Part shown: positions 32,884 to 44,191 of the stretch, one piece after another
Numbering within the stretch: the first letter of the stretch is position 1
Layout: every line of letters begins with the position of its first letter
Assembly: GCA_029817715.1 (NCBI GenBank)
Contig: JARUPY010000164.1
Location: forward strand, 1,492,001-1,556,000
Direction: 5' to 3'
Source of the DNA: Melastoma dodecandrum
Taxonomy: Eukaryota; Streptophyta; Magnoliopsida; Myrtales; Melastomataceae
DNA: 64,000 nt
Made by a program: the position numbers and the translations under genes
The notes under the pieces: model-generated
What the model saw: only the letters and a program-made list of their open reading frames with translations
Databases searched by the model: none
Told to the model about the DNA's origin: nothing

Positions 32884-35078
32884 TCACAGGTCGATGACCT
32901 CGTTGACCGATGAATATGATGCCCTCACCCTCTCAGCCGCTTTCGCCACCTTCTCCCCAACAAAAGATAAAATGTTAACAAAAATGTTAAAATTGACCCC
33001 CTAATTAAAATATTGAAAAGAATAATTGAGATACCTCGGCAGTCCAGTTGGTCCTGATTGTAAGGACGACGAGGGTCACGCTCTGTAGGAGGACCCCAGT
33101 TATCATTCCCCACCATATCCCCTGCCAACAATATCAAAAATTGCTTACAGAGATTAGTTTTTTTTATGGGTCTTTTCTTTTACCTTTTAAAAATAACGAT
33201 ACAATTGAAGGTGGAAAGAAGGATTAGAGAATTCTTACGGCAACCCCAAGGCTTGTCTTGAAACCAAGAACGCATCCAATGGGGAGGCCGATGATGTAAT
33301 AAGTTGCCAGGTTAACACATGCCACCACTGCTTGCCACCAACTCCCTATCGCCACTCCTATTTATTTGTTTTGTGGTTAACAGCCCACAAAAGCATTGAA
33401 TTTTAAGTTAGGTGAACGTTAAAAAGTTAGAAGCACTTACTATGCATTAAACTCATCAAATTAATAATTGAAGTTTAGTGAATATGACCTGAGAGTATTG
33501 GCTGGATGCCATTCAGAAATACGGAGATGGCTAGAAGTGGGATCAAGTCGAGGACCGCCTCGATGACCTCAGCATCGCTTGTGAACAGCTCGCTCAGCCC
33601 GACTTGAAATATCAAGACCATTGCGCAGAACACTACACTGATGAGGATGCCGGTCACATTGACCACGACAACCGAGAGCTTCGCTACCTGGGGCTTGCCT
33701 GCCCCAAGCTCGTTGCTCAACCGGATGCTGCATTTTTTCGGCACTCCTTAAGCATAAATGTCCTCTGATAAAAAAAAACATGTTATATTGCCGAACCTGA
33801 GAGGACAACGTACCTGGCTCCGGCCGCGAGTCCTAGCATGAACTGCAAGTCCCAGTTCAAGTAATTCATGCTGGAATGAATGAACAAGTTTTAGACAGAA
33901 AGATTAACCTCCCTAATTATCAAAATTATATATATAAATCAAGAGATAAAGTTGAAATAATTTGAGATTACCAAATTGACATGGAGTCCAAGGCAACCAC
34001 GGGATTTGACAGCAGACCAGTGATGAGCACCAGTCCTTGGTTATACCATATCTCCAAGCTGAACGATGGATAATCATGAGAAACATTTTCTTTTTTCTTT
34101 CCAACAATTGCGACAGGATGGAGAAGGACGTGGCAGAATGTACCAGAGCATGACTGCCGAAGCGACCGTGAGCTTGAAGTATGGCCTTATCCCTTGAAAA
34201 GCCGCAGCCGAGAGTCCCGTCCACGTTTCCTTACAAGAAGGGCTGAGGACAATGTAAGCTGCGTTTAGGATGACTAAGATCCACCATGATAGGCTGAGCG
34301 TTAGGGACGCCCCAAGTAGTCCGTAGTCGAGGATGTAGACGGCCAGCCATGTGAGGAGCACATGGAGGGGGCAGACACCAATGGACATGAAAGCCAAAGG
34401 ATTCACGATGTTCTGGGCCTGCAAGAACCTCTGCAGAGGGCAGGCTAATGCGAAGGCATATATTTGGGGGATGAGTCCCCGAGCGAATACCTGCCCCTGC
34501 TCGGCGATGCTCTCTGACTGTCCAATGGCTTGGAGGATGGGCCCCGAGAACCAGTAAACGAATGTTAGGACGAAGGCTGCTGTTAAGTGCAGGACGATCG
34601 CTCTCTGGCATATGATACCCATCAGTGCATACCTTTTAGCGCCATATGCCTGTCCACAGACTGTTTGCACAACACTCGCCATGCCCAACTACACCAAGAA
34701 AAGTTATGGTACAAGTCTTAACTTGGTCCCATGAAACTTCAACTCGTGCTGTTGAGGAGGGCGTACCATGATGCCGTAAGCAAGCCCTTGAATCCCGCCG
34801 TTGGCAACGGAGGCGCCAGCAAACTCCAAAGAACCCAAGTGCCCACAGAAGACCAGCGTAATGAAACTGAGCATGAAATTGAAGACGGACACCGCGATGG
34901 ATGAGCCGGATAGGAGCCAGAGGGTACTGGACTCCCAGAGGGCCAGCCTTGGCCACCATCGGGTTGGGACTGGTCTGTGGTCTAGAAACTCCTCGATTTG
35001 GGCAGATGACAAACCAATTATCCCGCCATCTGACTCTGGCCAGGTTAGCAACTGTTGGTGCTCATCGACAGAACCCAT
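32884..35078 (-). CDS. MATE-family transporter (DETOXIFICATION 40-like)
   Basis: Eight coding exons on the minus strand give 504 codons: 35078-34767, 34688-34144, 34058-33972, 33870-33814, 33727-33489, 33357-33239, 33121-33035 and 32952-32884. All introns are GT-AG. The length is normal for plant MATE proteins. Diagnostic segments include [34 protein letters not shown], the [14 protein letters not shown] junction, [16 protein letters not shown] sequence (here IRLSNELG), and [16 protein letters not shown]. Twelve membrane segments are expected; many are visible as hydrophobic stretches. MATE proteins export secondary metabolites, hormones or xenobiotics from the cytosol, at the plasma membrane or tonoplast, in exchange for protons or sodium. 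The DTX39/40 clade is suggested by the GLAYGIMLGMAS region; the substrate is unknown. The gene looks intact. Confidence 0.92.
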
Positions 35079-36027
35079 GAGACTCAGGTAGGAGGAATAA
35101 CCGCCCAGAAATATTTAACGAGCACTGATCTCCGAGTTGGCCACTCAGTGACGGAGCTAGGATTTTCTATTAATTTAGGCTAAAATTAAGAAGAGATAAT
35201 AAAAAGGAGAGGGACCAAATACCAAAATATCTAAAATTCAAGGGGGCTGCTGGGTCATGCCTGTGAGAGGCCACTGTTGTTGCTGGTCAACTGAACTGGC
35301 GACAACATTAAAGTACCCACGTTTTGATTCTTTTTAACAAATTTAAGGTTTTCTTCTGTTTTTGTCCTTCGCATTATTCACGGGAGACGCTACGCGTATC
35401 ATAAGGCTCTCACAATTTGCTCTGATTGGGGGCGTTCTCTCACGCTCTCGATGATTTATGTTTATTGCAAAATTACTGTCTTTAACCTCCTGAATAACTT
35501 AATTCTGTAAGGCATATCGTCTAAATTTCTTTAAGAAAAATATACACATCTCAACTTATTTTTAGCTTTTTCATAGGGCGTAAGCATTTACGTCAAAATC
35601 AATTCACTAATAAAGTAATTTATCGAACGGTAGTAACGACTGTATCAGAGTACGTAAAAACATGTTCGCTGAAATTTTCATACTAGAAAATCAGACTGAA
35701 CAACCCTTTACTAGGAACGTTGCTCTTTGAATAAATAAATAGGTCATTAAGTTCAAACAAAAGAAATCACGAAAAGCAAAAAAAAAAAATATATATTAAA
35801 ATATTTTAAAGACAATTTTCTCAAGTGCAGTAATAAAAAAAAATTGTATTTAAGAATTTTAACCAACAAGAACTCCCCCAATTGATAGCCAAATTTAGGG
35901 GATGTTGATCCCGGGGGGGGGAGGAGGGGAACATATTTCTTCCCCATTCTTGCAATTTTGGACTCTTCTATCTACCAAAAAAAAACAAACGAATTGCTCC
36001 TCAGGGGTCGTACATTTATTTAAAGTA
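35079..36027. other. Promoter side of the MATE gene and AT-rich intergenic sequence
   Basis: No gene is seen. It contains the presumed MATE promoter next to 35078 and a short G run near 35913. Apparent frames here are low-complexity. Confidence 0.5.
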
Positions 36028-36296
36028 CAAATTATTCGATTTATTCTAAACAATACCGGTTTTTTCCGATTTATCGTATCATTTATATAATATCTCCATA
36101 TATCCCAAACTTACCCCGTTACTTTCCATCTATCCTCCGTCGGTCGTCCGACTAACGAGTAAGCTTGGGATAGGTAAGAAGTAACGGAGGATAGACAAGA
36201 AGTAACGGAATAAGTTTGAGATATATGGAGATATTATGCAAACGATATGATAAATCGGAAAAATCCGGTATAGTTTAAGATAAATCGGATAATTTG
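36028..36296. mobile_element. Foldback MITE with ~110-bp arms
   Basis: The left arm (about 36028-36140) and right arm (about 36175-36296) are near-perfect inverted copies. Shared blocks include CAAATTAT, CCGATTTATC, AATATCTCCATATATC and CCGTTACTT. The ends read CAAATTATTCG at the left and CAAATTATCCG on the complementary strand at the right. No coding capacity and no clear target duplication. Transcription would give a long hairpin. Confidence 0.75.
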
Positions 36297-37087
36297 GCCT
36301 TATCTAAATTACAAAAGTCATCTCCTCATGGTTCTTTTTATTTTTTGTAATTTTTCGTGACAATAGAACGCCCCCCCAATGAATTTATTTGAAATCCGGC
36401 TCGAGAATCCTTGCGGATTAGAAATAATTCGAGCATGAGTTGATGAATGAAAATTTTAATGGGAAGTTATGCTACCAATTGATAAACGTCTCCGACTCTC
36501 AATAATTAGCTTTAGTTATTTTCACGAGCATACACAAATATCCAAATAACACTACATTCATTTAACAATATAATCTACCCACAAACCATGTTATCGTAAA
36601 TGGGTTCTTTAGTAGTGACCCGGCCACAATAATATTTCTGTACACGCCTGGTAGTCTTGTATGACCACAACAATGCTTTTGTATATGACTGATACCATGG
36701 TGTGGCCGCACCAATGATTCTGTTCACCGTTAACAAAAGAACAAACAACATAAGCATACTTGTAATGATGATTAATATTACTACGACAAAATTGTACTAT
36801 TTTGCTGTCGTATTACTGGCAATTCTTCGAAATGGGATGCTCTTCTAGCTGGTCCTCTCTCTGAGAGACACTTGAAACCCTAATCCAGTGCATGAAAGAT
36901 ATTGAAAGGGGTCGATATAGACTTTTAAGCACGAGATCATACGAAGACTACTCATCTTTTTTCGGAATTATTAGTTGAATGCTACAAAATCTAGGCAAGC
37001 CATTTGAATCCACAAATTCTTGGACTTGTTGATCTTCGTTAGGTCTAACGCGGGGTCAATGAATTTGGAGAAAAGTACCGAAATAGT
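36297..37087. other. Intergenic sequence between two foldback elements
   Basis: No gene is seen and no recognisable element is present. Confidence 0.5.
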
Positions 37088-37429
37088 GTTAGGCGGGAAA
37101 AAAATTTGTGAAATATGGTAGATAGTTTCAAAATTTTGAAAATAATACCCCGAAGTCGGACTTTATAAGTCCGAGTTCACTCACGAAGGAACTCGTAATT
37201 ATAAAGTCCGACTTCCTTATGGGGTTTTTTTGAAAGTCGGACTTTATTTTTATTTTTTTGTAACTCGGACTTATAAGTTCGACTTCCAAAAAATCCTTAA
37301 GGAAGTCGGACTTTATTATTTCTAGTTCCTTCATGAGTGAACTAGGACTTATAAAGTCTGACTTCGGGGCATTATTTTTTGAATTTCGAGACTATATATT
37401 CTATTTCGCAAATTTTCTTCCCATTTAAC
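37088..37429. mobile_element. Foldback MITE with nested AAGTCGGACTT palindromes
   Basis: The two halves are inverted copies over most of the 342 bp. Left GTTAGGCGGGAAAA pairs with right GTTAAATGGGAAGA (complement), and ACCCCGAAGTCGGACTTTA pairs with GCCCCGAAGTCAGACTTTA. Inside, the motif AAGTCGGACTTTATAAGTCC and its complement recur about six times, giving palindromes within the larger hairpin. No coding capacity. Confidence 0.75.
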
Positions 37430-37567
37430 GCCCGTTGAATTTGACTATGAATGGTGGGGAAATGTTCCATTTTACAAATGTCAAGCTCGGGACTCTTTGC
37501 ATCATGTAAATAATCCCCTCGCCACCACCATGCCATCGTGGTTGTGAAGTAATGTTGATGTTTGAGT

Positions 37568-38211
37568 CATAGTTGTTAAAGCGCCATAGCGCACCCGATG
37601 CACAATCATCTTAAATCACTTTAAGCGCAAAGCGCAAAGCGTGCTTTTGACATTTGGCATCAGTATTAAAAAAAATTATCTAAATAATTTCAAGATAAGA
37701 TCAATTCAACTTTGAATGCTAGAGAACAAAAAATTTGAAAGATCATAATGAATCTAAATCACCTATATTTCTGATGTCACCAATAATCAGTCCAATAATC
37801 CTCATAATATAATAAAAAATCAAAAGCTGATTAAAAACGAAAGGGAAGGAGGAGAGCTCATAATATAATAAAAAAATCAAATGGTGATTAAAAATGAAAG
37901 GGAAGGAGGAGACTGGCAACTACAGCGGATGTAGGAGGAGGATGACCGACAGCGGCAGAGGAAGGAGAAGGCGGTGGGGCAACGTCAGAGAAGGGCGCGG
38001 CGGCGGGGAGGGTTGTTCGTCGTTGGAGGTGAGGGCTTTCCGAATCGTTTTAAGGTTAAGGCGCGCGCTTTAATCGGCTGCGCTTTGGGCTTTGGGTCAA
38101 GGCGCGTACTTTAAGCGCGCTTCTTACATTGCGCTTGAACGCTTGGGATTTGAGCCATCTGTCTGTGCTCCGCTGCTCTTCAGGACTTAAAGCGCGCTTT
38201 TGAAAACTATG
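37568..38211. mobile_element. hAT-type MITE (644 bp) with perfect 8-bp target duplication
   Basis: GTTTGAGT flanks it at 37560-37567 and 38212-38219. The ends are CATAGTTGTTAAAGCGC at the left and, on the complementary strand, CATAGTTTTCAAAAGCGCGC at the right. An 8-bp target duplication fits the hAT superfamily. Both subterminal regions are crowded with AAGCGC/GCGCTT. The middle contains a 60-bp-class tandem duplication (37800-37915) and a GC-rich, GGA-rich segment (about 37915-38035) that looks unlike the rest. Confidence 0.8.
37800..37915 (+). repeat. Tandem duplication (~60-bp unit) inside the hAT-type MITE
   Basis: CTCATAATATAATAAAAAA through GAAAGGGAAGGAGGAGA occurs twice in succession with few differences. 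Confidence 0.75.
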
Positions 38212-38219
38212 GTTTGAGT

Positions 38220-39929
38220 GCTAAAATTTAAATATTGACTCCGGGCAAATATTTAACTCTTTTCACGGGGATACGATATAAAGTCAATATGGGTTTTCCT
38301 TATTTAGAATAACGAGGAGAATGAGTTTGAATAGTTTGGTAAAATGGGGTTACACTTTCCGATGCCATCCTCTAACTTCCGATAAATTCCACATATCCCT
38401 ATTTCTAAATATATTGTAATCGTGGCCAAATCACACGGTCAAGTAGTTTGATTTTGGATGTGCTGAGGATTCGTATTTGGAGCCTTTTATTTTGTTAAAT
38501 ATTTTGTCTATTTATCAAGCCTTAGGCAGGCTTAATTGAAAAAGAATTAACTCTTTAATGTTTGGGTGCAAGTTGAACTTGCCTTTTGAATTATAGTCGG
38601 AACTCTATGCTATATTCGATGCATGTTCATACGGGCACTCTATCCTACCCATTTCTTTTAAAATTAAACAATATTTACTTATTTATATATTAATTTTGAA
38701 ATAAAAATAAATTAGTTTCGTTTCTTTATAATCTCTATGTGAATTTGTTTCCTCGTTGTCTTTCTTTTCTTTTTTCAAAGAAGAATTACTATCTTTTCTT
38801 TTTTACGCCGGAAATTCAAAGAACTAATTGGTTGTAAGTGAATTAATTTTATTTTTTTTTAAGTTTTGAAATCTCTTTTAATCGTATTATTTTTTTAATA
38901 TGTTATTTTCCTTTGTTTGTTCTATGGTTCTACAGTTGGACGATCTAACACAAGTCACACCTTTATAAATATATGTTTTAAACTTTGATGAGATCAAAAA
39001 ATTAGAAAATATGGATAATGATGATTTGAGCGAAATAAAGGTAGAATCACAAGGTACAAAAATAAATAATTGTCAAGCCAAGACAAAGAGGAACCTCACT
39101 TTGATGGTGTGAATTATTTTGGATTGAATGAGTGTGAAGGCGACTGATGGGATCTCAGCTCACTGACGAAGCGGTGAGCGGGTGCGCCTAGCAGGGATGA
39201 CACCATGATGTCAACTGTGGATATAAGTTAATTTTTCGATTTTGTAAGATATAATATGTTTTTAATACTTTTTCTAGTTTGAAATTCTCTAGTTGCTACG
39301 TTTAATTAATTAATTAATTAATTTTATATTATTACGAAATTCTAATTATTTTAACTGACTTTAAACTTTGCCCAGAAGTCCGCGGGAGTTGCTTCTAATG
39401 AAAGGGCGACTGCTTCCAATGGCAAACCTCCCTTCTTCCTTTGTCCTTTGTGTTGTCGTGTGATTTGGTGCTCCCCGGGTGCTCCCAAGGACAACTAGGT
39501 CTCTTTGTGCGATTTGGTGGGAATTTGTGGATGAAAGAAAAGAAATATGATATTCGTTGTCCCTATTATTTTCCGTGATTTGGGGTTTAGTCATCTATCG
39601 GCCTTTTTAATTCGTCTAAGAGCCAAGGTGGAAATGTTTTTCAGGCTTGAACTTAGCAAGACACGTAAGACTTCGTGACGTGGGGACGGCAAAGAATAGA
39701 TAATTCAAATACCGAAACGATGGGAACGTCACTGTGGGTGCGGAATAGAGTGACGTGGGAACAGTCGGAGGGTGGATGATGAACGGGATGGCTGGATGGA
39801 TGAGTATGAAAGAATATGTTAAGATCAACATCCACGGATACAGAGACACCACCGTGAAAGATGACTTTGATAGGACTCGCCTGTCATACTGATACAGACA
39901 CACCACCGTGAACAAGAACGAGGACAAGG
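38220..39929. other. Intergenic region without a recognised gene
   Basis: AT-rich, with a (TTAA)n run at about 39303-39323. Short frames on the minus strand (39361-39927) lack recognised domains. The right part may belong to the adjoining gypsy remnant. Confidence 0.5.
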
Positions 39930-40882
39930 AACAACACCCCCCGGTTGATACACTCTACTCAATCTGCACTTGAAAATCCACCAAATGAAGAACATGGTTG
40001 AAAGAGAATCAACACCTTTGAATAGAAGGACAAAAGTTTGATCTGGGTTTTAAAGTTTGAATAATCTAAAAGTGTTCTTCAACGCTTACAAGGCAAGGGT
40101 TATACAGGCTGCCCATAGAAAAGAAAATAAAGGAAAACGAGCTAAAAGATAAGGGAAATAAAATCAGAAGATAAGGAAGGGAAATATATTATTTCTTCTC
40201 GACAAGATCTGAAAAGATAATGGAGCACGGTAGTAACTGTTCTTTGGGTTGCTCGTCGCCTGAGAGTCGCGTCGCTCGGTGCTCCTCTCGTCGCCTTACT
40301 TACTCGATGACCAGCAAGTTGATACCTCCAGCAGGCGACGGTGGCTGAGGTGTAGACGAAGCGACGACCATCTTTGTATCATCCTCCCCTTGTTGAAGAG
40401 AGTTTGCCCTCATACTCGTATGGTCATCGTCTTCGTACAGATGAGGTCCTTCACATTGAAAGTGGAGGAGACTCCATACTCTCCTGGAAGATACAGCTTG
40501 TGGGCGTTGTCGTTGATGAGCTCAATGATTTAGAAAGGTCCTTCAGCTCGAGGCTTGTTCGTTTTCTTTGCGGGGAATCGTTTCTTCCTTTGGTGAATCC
40601 ACACTAAGTCTCCTGGATTAAAAACATTCGCTCGCATCCTGCGATTTGCTCTTTCCTGATATCGAAGATTATCATTCTCGATCTGAGCATGAATTTTCTC
40701 ATGGAGTAATCCCATCTCCTTAGCGCGCTTTTTGACATCTCGACTAACTATCTTCGCATTAGGAAGATATGTTAGATTGACAGGAACCAAAGGGTTGAAG
40801 CAAGAGACTACCTCAAAGGGTGAGGACTTCGTTGTTGAACTTGATGCTCTCTTTTAGGCGAGCTCAGCATGAGCTAGCTTCA
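39930..40882 (-). mobile_element. Ty3/gypsy remnant: integrase C-terminus and 3' LTR-like tail
   Basis: On the minus strand, 40790-40530 encodes the end of a gypsy polyprotein (YQERANRRMRANVFNPGDLV, then WIHQRKKRFP and RAEGPF). This is the typical segment after the integrase core. Remnants of the following INDNAY/LPGEYGVS-type segment continue leftward in broken frames. The stretch 40250-39930 on the minus strand looks like transcribed LTR sequence. The remnant stops abruptly at about 40882, exactly where the segmental duplication begins. Confidence 0.7.
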
Positions 40883-41129
40883 CATCACATTGTATCTGCT
40901 TAATGAAGACTGAAATCTCGGATATGGAAGAATATGATAAACAAATAAAAAAAGGAGCATTTGGTGTCATATCTTGTAGTATTTTCAAAAACAAAACTAA
41001 TGTTCTTTGTTCATCGTTCAGTGACAGAGTTGAAAACGTAAAATCTATTTAAGCATTTCGTAATATTAAAACTTGTCGTGAAATTATATAACCAACGAAA
41101 TTACAAGTCGTAACAAAATTTCTTTCATA

Positions 41130-42270
41130 CTGGGCGAGCATTTTTCGAGCAGTTACACTTGTGGGACTGTAAAATGTAGGTCAAAGGGCACGGATCCTCA
41201 GCCAAGTGAAGCAACTGATCATCACAAGAGGGAATTCTCATTCCCTGCTGTCAACTGCCATTGTCATGCCACACATTGCACCACTATACATGTACGGTCT
41301 ATTATGTCGGATATAGGATGTGGAACCAGATCATCAAACTTGAACAAACGTCTTAGGTAAAGCGACGAAAAAAGAAATAAGAAGATGTCATTAATTTACA
41401 GGATTCCGGTTTTCAATTATCTCTTCATCTATGGGTTTGGCTCAAACATTTGATTTCAAACCTTAAAGTAACTTTGAGGTAAATATGCAATTGCAATCTA
41501 GTACTAGACTACGGCTGCCAATTAAGAACCGGCTTTAGTCACAAATAAAAAAACCAGTAGGATAAATGGACAAAAACAAAATGCAGCAATCGCAAAGTCA
41601 AAAAACAAAGTAGGATTTACTGTGGCAAAATCACTAACAATCAGATGAGCAGAAACTATATCACCAAGGACCCGAATAGTAGTCTCAAACAAAGAGACCA
41701 ATTCAGCAATAATGTAGCAAGAACACATCATTTGAGGCAAATGAGTGACTTTTAGTAAAAGCAAACGGTCTTTCGTACGACAACCAATTTCACTTTCCCG
41801 CTGAAACAAAAATGGCATGCCACCACAAGCAGACACAGACAAAGGAAAGTAGGAAATCTAAAGAAAATTGAGACCGAAGGAGAGCCGGTTTATGCTTTGT
41901 TAAAGCCCCCTCCCCCCCGGCCTACACTCTTACATAAATAGAGAAAAATGCATGATGCAGATCAGGTCTTACAACCAAATGAATGGACATTACAGCCATA
42001 ATATGCCAACCTAGGTAAGGAAATCAACCGAATTGATGTGGCTCGAATTGAAAATTCAAGTCAACCAGAATTGCGACACAATGGAAACACCACAACTAAA
42101 TAAATAAAACAGAAAAAAGAACCAAATTACTCACAATATTTAACAGCAGATTTTTATCAATCCATTCAAGGGAAGAGGTGAATCCCTCACGATCGCCAAG
42201 CAAAGCCAGCGTGTCCAATGAATCAATCTTGTTTTAGAGGTCAACGTTCCCTCTCCATCCCACAAAAAGA
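41130..42270 (-). pseudogene. EDEM-type (GH47, MNS4/MNS5-like) mannosidase exons, copy alpha
   Basis: Three minus-strand exons lie in family order. Exon C is 42227-42135 (IDSLDTLALLGDREGF, ending at GTGAGT). Exon A is about 41705-41621 (SLFETTIRVLGDIVSAHL, ending at GTAAAT). Exon B starts at 41244 after CAG (GMRIPSCDDQLLHLAEDP). Phases match between A and B. The next exon is eroded near 41130-41150. The N-terminal exon is replaced by unrelated or scrambled sequence near 42250, and the acceptor of A is lost. EDEM proteins trim mannose from misfolded glycoproteins in the ER for degradation. Missing catalytic exons make this a pseudogene fragment. Confidence 0.75.
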
Positions 42271-42439
42271 CCTCCATGCCGGGGACCCAAACATAGTCAG
42301 CAATTAATCTCAGTGAAGAGGGTTTTGGCAAAAAAAGGGAAGAAAGCAGGAAAGCACCTCGTCTCACAGCAACAGGGCTCCTTTCGAGGGGTGACAGCGT
42401 CAGAGATACCCGGCGGGGAGGAACAGAGATGGAGTTTAT

Positions 42440-43600
42440 GTTTGTATGAAACAATCGAGATCTATTAAATAATTGTAAAAAATATATATTACATTTTTTA
42501 AAAAAAGGAAAAGGAAATTTAAACAAAGCGAAGTTGGACTCTGTTTCAAGTGTGTTCCAGAAAGCACCGCCTTCCCACAATTCCTAACACCTCTAGTTTC
42601 TTCTTGGTCGCGATTCTTTCTCAAAACCCATTCGTAAAAATGGATTCCTCCCCCTCACCACATGCGTCCACCTCCTCCTCCCCCGCCGCAAGGCCGACCG
42701 TGCTTTTGTCGAGCGGAAGGACCGACTTCTCCCAGTCCCCTGCTTTCAGAAACCCTAATCCGTCAAATCTCCCCCCAAAATTATGATGAGCACAACGGCC
42801 GAAATTCCCGCCATTGCTTTCTTGTTTTCCCCCCAAAATGTTGGCCACCGCCCCCTCAACGGCTACCTCTCTGTCCTTATAACATCACTTGCCATCCCCT
42901 CCCACTCCTTCTTCCTTCTCCGATTACTCCCCCTCTACCTTCCGTCTCAATTTCTCCAGCGGGTTTCGTTTTCCTCCATTGTGATCGGAATTTTGGGTTT
43001 CTCATCTCGCACTAGCATTGGCAAACGCTGATTGTGGTGGAATTTTGGGTAAATCTTCTGATTGTGGTGGTAAACGGTGTTTCTGTCAGAGTTTTTTGTT
43101 TTTTTCTCCTTTAACGCTGCAAGAATCATGTAAATACGAAACTCAGATGGTTTTTCTTGCTGGTGTTTGTTTCGTCTTCTTCTACTTCATCTTCTTCTTC
43201 TTGTGGGCATTGTGTTCGTGTCCTGTTTCATGGTTTTGTTGATGAAAATTTTGTATGATTTCTGTGTAATGGTATGCAGCAGCAGATCGTAATTTTCTTT
43301 TCTGTTTTGTGTTTCTTTTTCAATCATGGGGTTATTTTCCTTAATTATAAATTGTATGGAGGGTTGGTGAAGAACCGATTTGATGCTGTATTATGTCTTT
43401 GGATATGTCCTTTCCCATTCAATCTTTTCCACCTCTGCTCACAGTTCTCTTAATCCAGTTTGTCTTCATCGGTTCTGGATTTGCTTATAAACTCATAAGG
43501 TTTTTCTTTTAAGTGCTTTGCATTCCCGTGGTGGAAATCAAATTTAGCAATCCTGGTTAGCCATTTCATTTGTCCGTTTTGCTTAAGAGGCTTGTTGTGA
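42440..43600 (+). promoter_or_regulatory. Presumed promoter, leader and leader intron of the RING-H2 gene (left copy)
   Basis: Divergent from the EDEM relics. CT-rich sequence at 42640-43000 is followed by a possible donor near 43049 and the acceptor GACATGACAG ending about 43608, just before the RING start codon. A 48-codon frame starts at 42640 (MDSSPSPHASTSSSP) and an 82-codon hydrophobic frame at 42783; neither shows a domain. Exon structure is not settled. Confidence 0.4.
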
Positions 43601-43618
43601 CATGACAGGGATATCACG

Positions 43619-44191
43619 ATGACGAGGGAGATGTGTCACTATTATGACATGGAGGCTACCGTTACGATGTCGTCGGGGAGATCGGTTTTCGCATTCCACG
43701 TTACACGATGTCACCAGTCTGCCAGTCTTGATATGTCCGTTGCGGAGCCAAAGACGTATCTAGTCGACTCATGGCATGAGATGTGTCCCGTTATCCTCTC
43801 CCGCCCTGGAGTCGTCGAGTGTGTGCTGGAGGCCTTCCTTTCAGACATAGGCGTGGAGCGCAATTTATTTCCTTCTATGGTATCCATCATATCGAGTGCC
43901 ATGTCCACGGTGCCCGGCCCTTGCATTAGTGTGGATGTTACGCTGTACCTCTTCTCCTACGAAGAGCACTTTGGCAGGGAGGGTATATCTCCGTCGACTG
44001 AGGAATCCGCCGGCCCTTGTTCGATATGTCTTGAAGACATCCATGGTGATCTTGGATCGAACGTGACCGAGTTGCCGTGCCTCCATGAGTTTCACACCGA
44101 ATGCATAATTCGGTGGTTGTGTTCAGCGAACACAACCTGTCCTTTGTGTAGACGCCAGGTTGACGTGTCGAGTGATGAAATGTTTGAATAG
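43619..44191 (+). CDS. RING-H2 E3 ubiquitin ligase-like protein (left copy)
   Basis: Single uninterrupted 190-codon frame following a good splice acceptor. The C-terminal RING-H2 finger uses C134, C137, C154, H156, H159, C162, C174 and C177 (CSICLEDI, LPCLHEFHTECIIRWL, CPLC). The spacing fits RING-H2, so it is likely to bind an E2 and act as an E3 ligase. Residues 1-125 have no recognised domain or clear membrane segment. The same gene occurs at 60582-61154 with one residue change (Ser here, Arg there, at 185). Substrate and location are unknown. Confidence 0.8.
   Translation: MTREMCHYYDMEATVTMSSGRSVFAFHVTRCHQSASLDMSVAEPKTYLVDSWHEMCPVILSRPGVVECVLEAFLSDIGVERNLFPSMVSIISSAMSTVPGPCISVDVTLYLFSYEEHFGREGISPSTEESAGPCSICLEDIHGDLGSNVTELPCLHEFHTECIIRWLCSANTTCPLCRRQVDVSSDEMFE

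Noticed and set aside
41522..41842. 106-codon minus-strand frame taken as a free-standing gene
   Set aside because: Only its middle matches EDEM exon A; the ends run into flanking intron sequence.
42140..42580. 146-codon minus-strand frame starting MWEGGAFWN, also present at 59103-59543
   Set aside because: The relevant coding signal is in another frame (EDEM exon C with a good donor); this frame crosses that exon out of phase and low-complexity upstream sequence.
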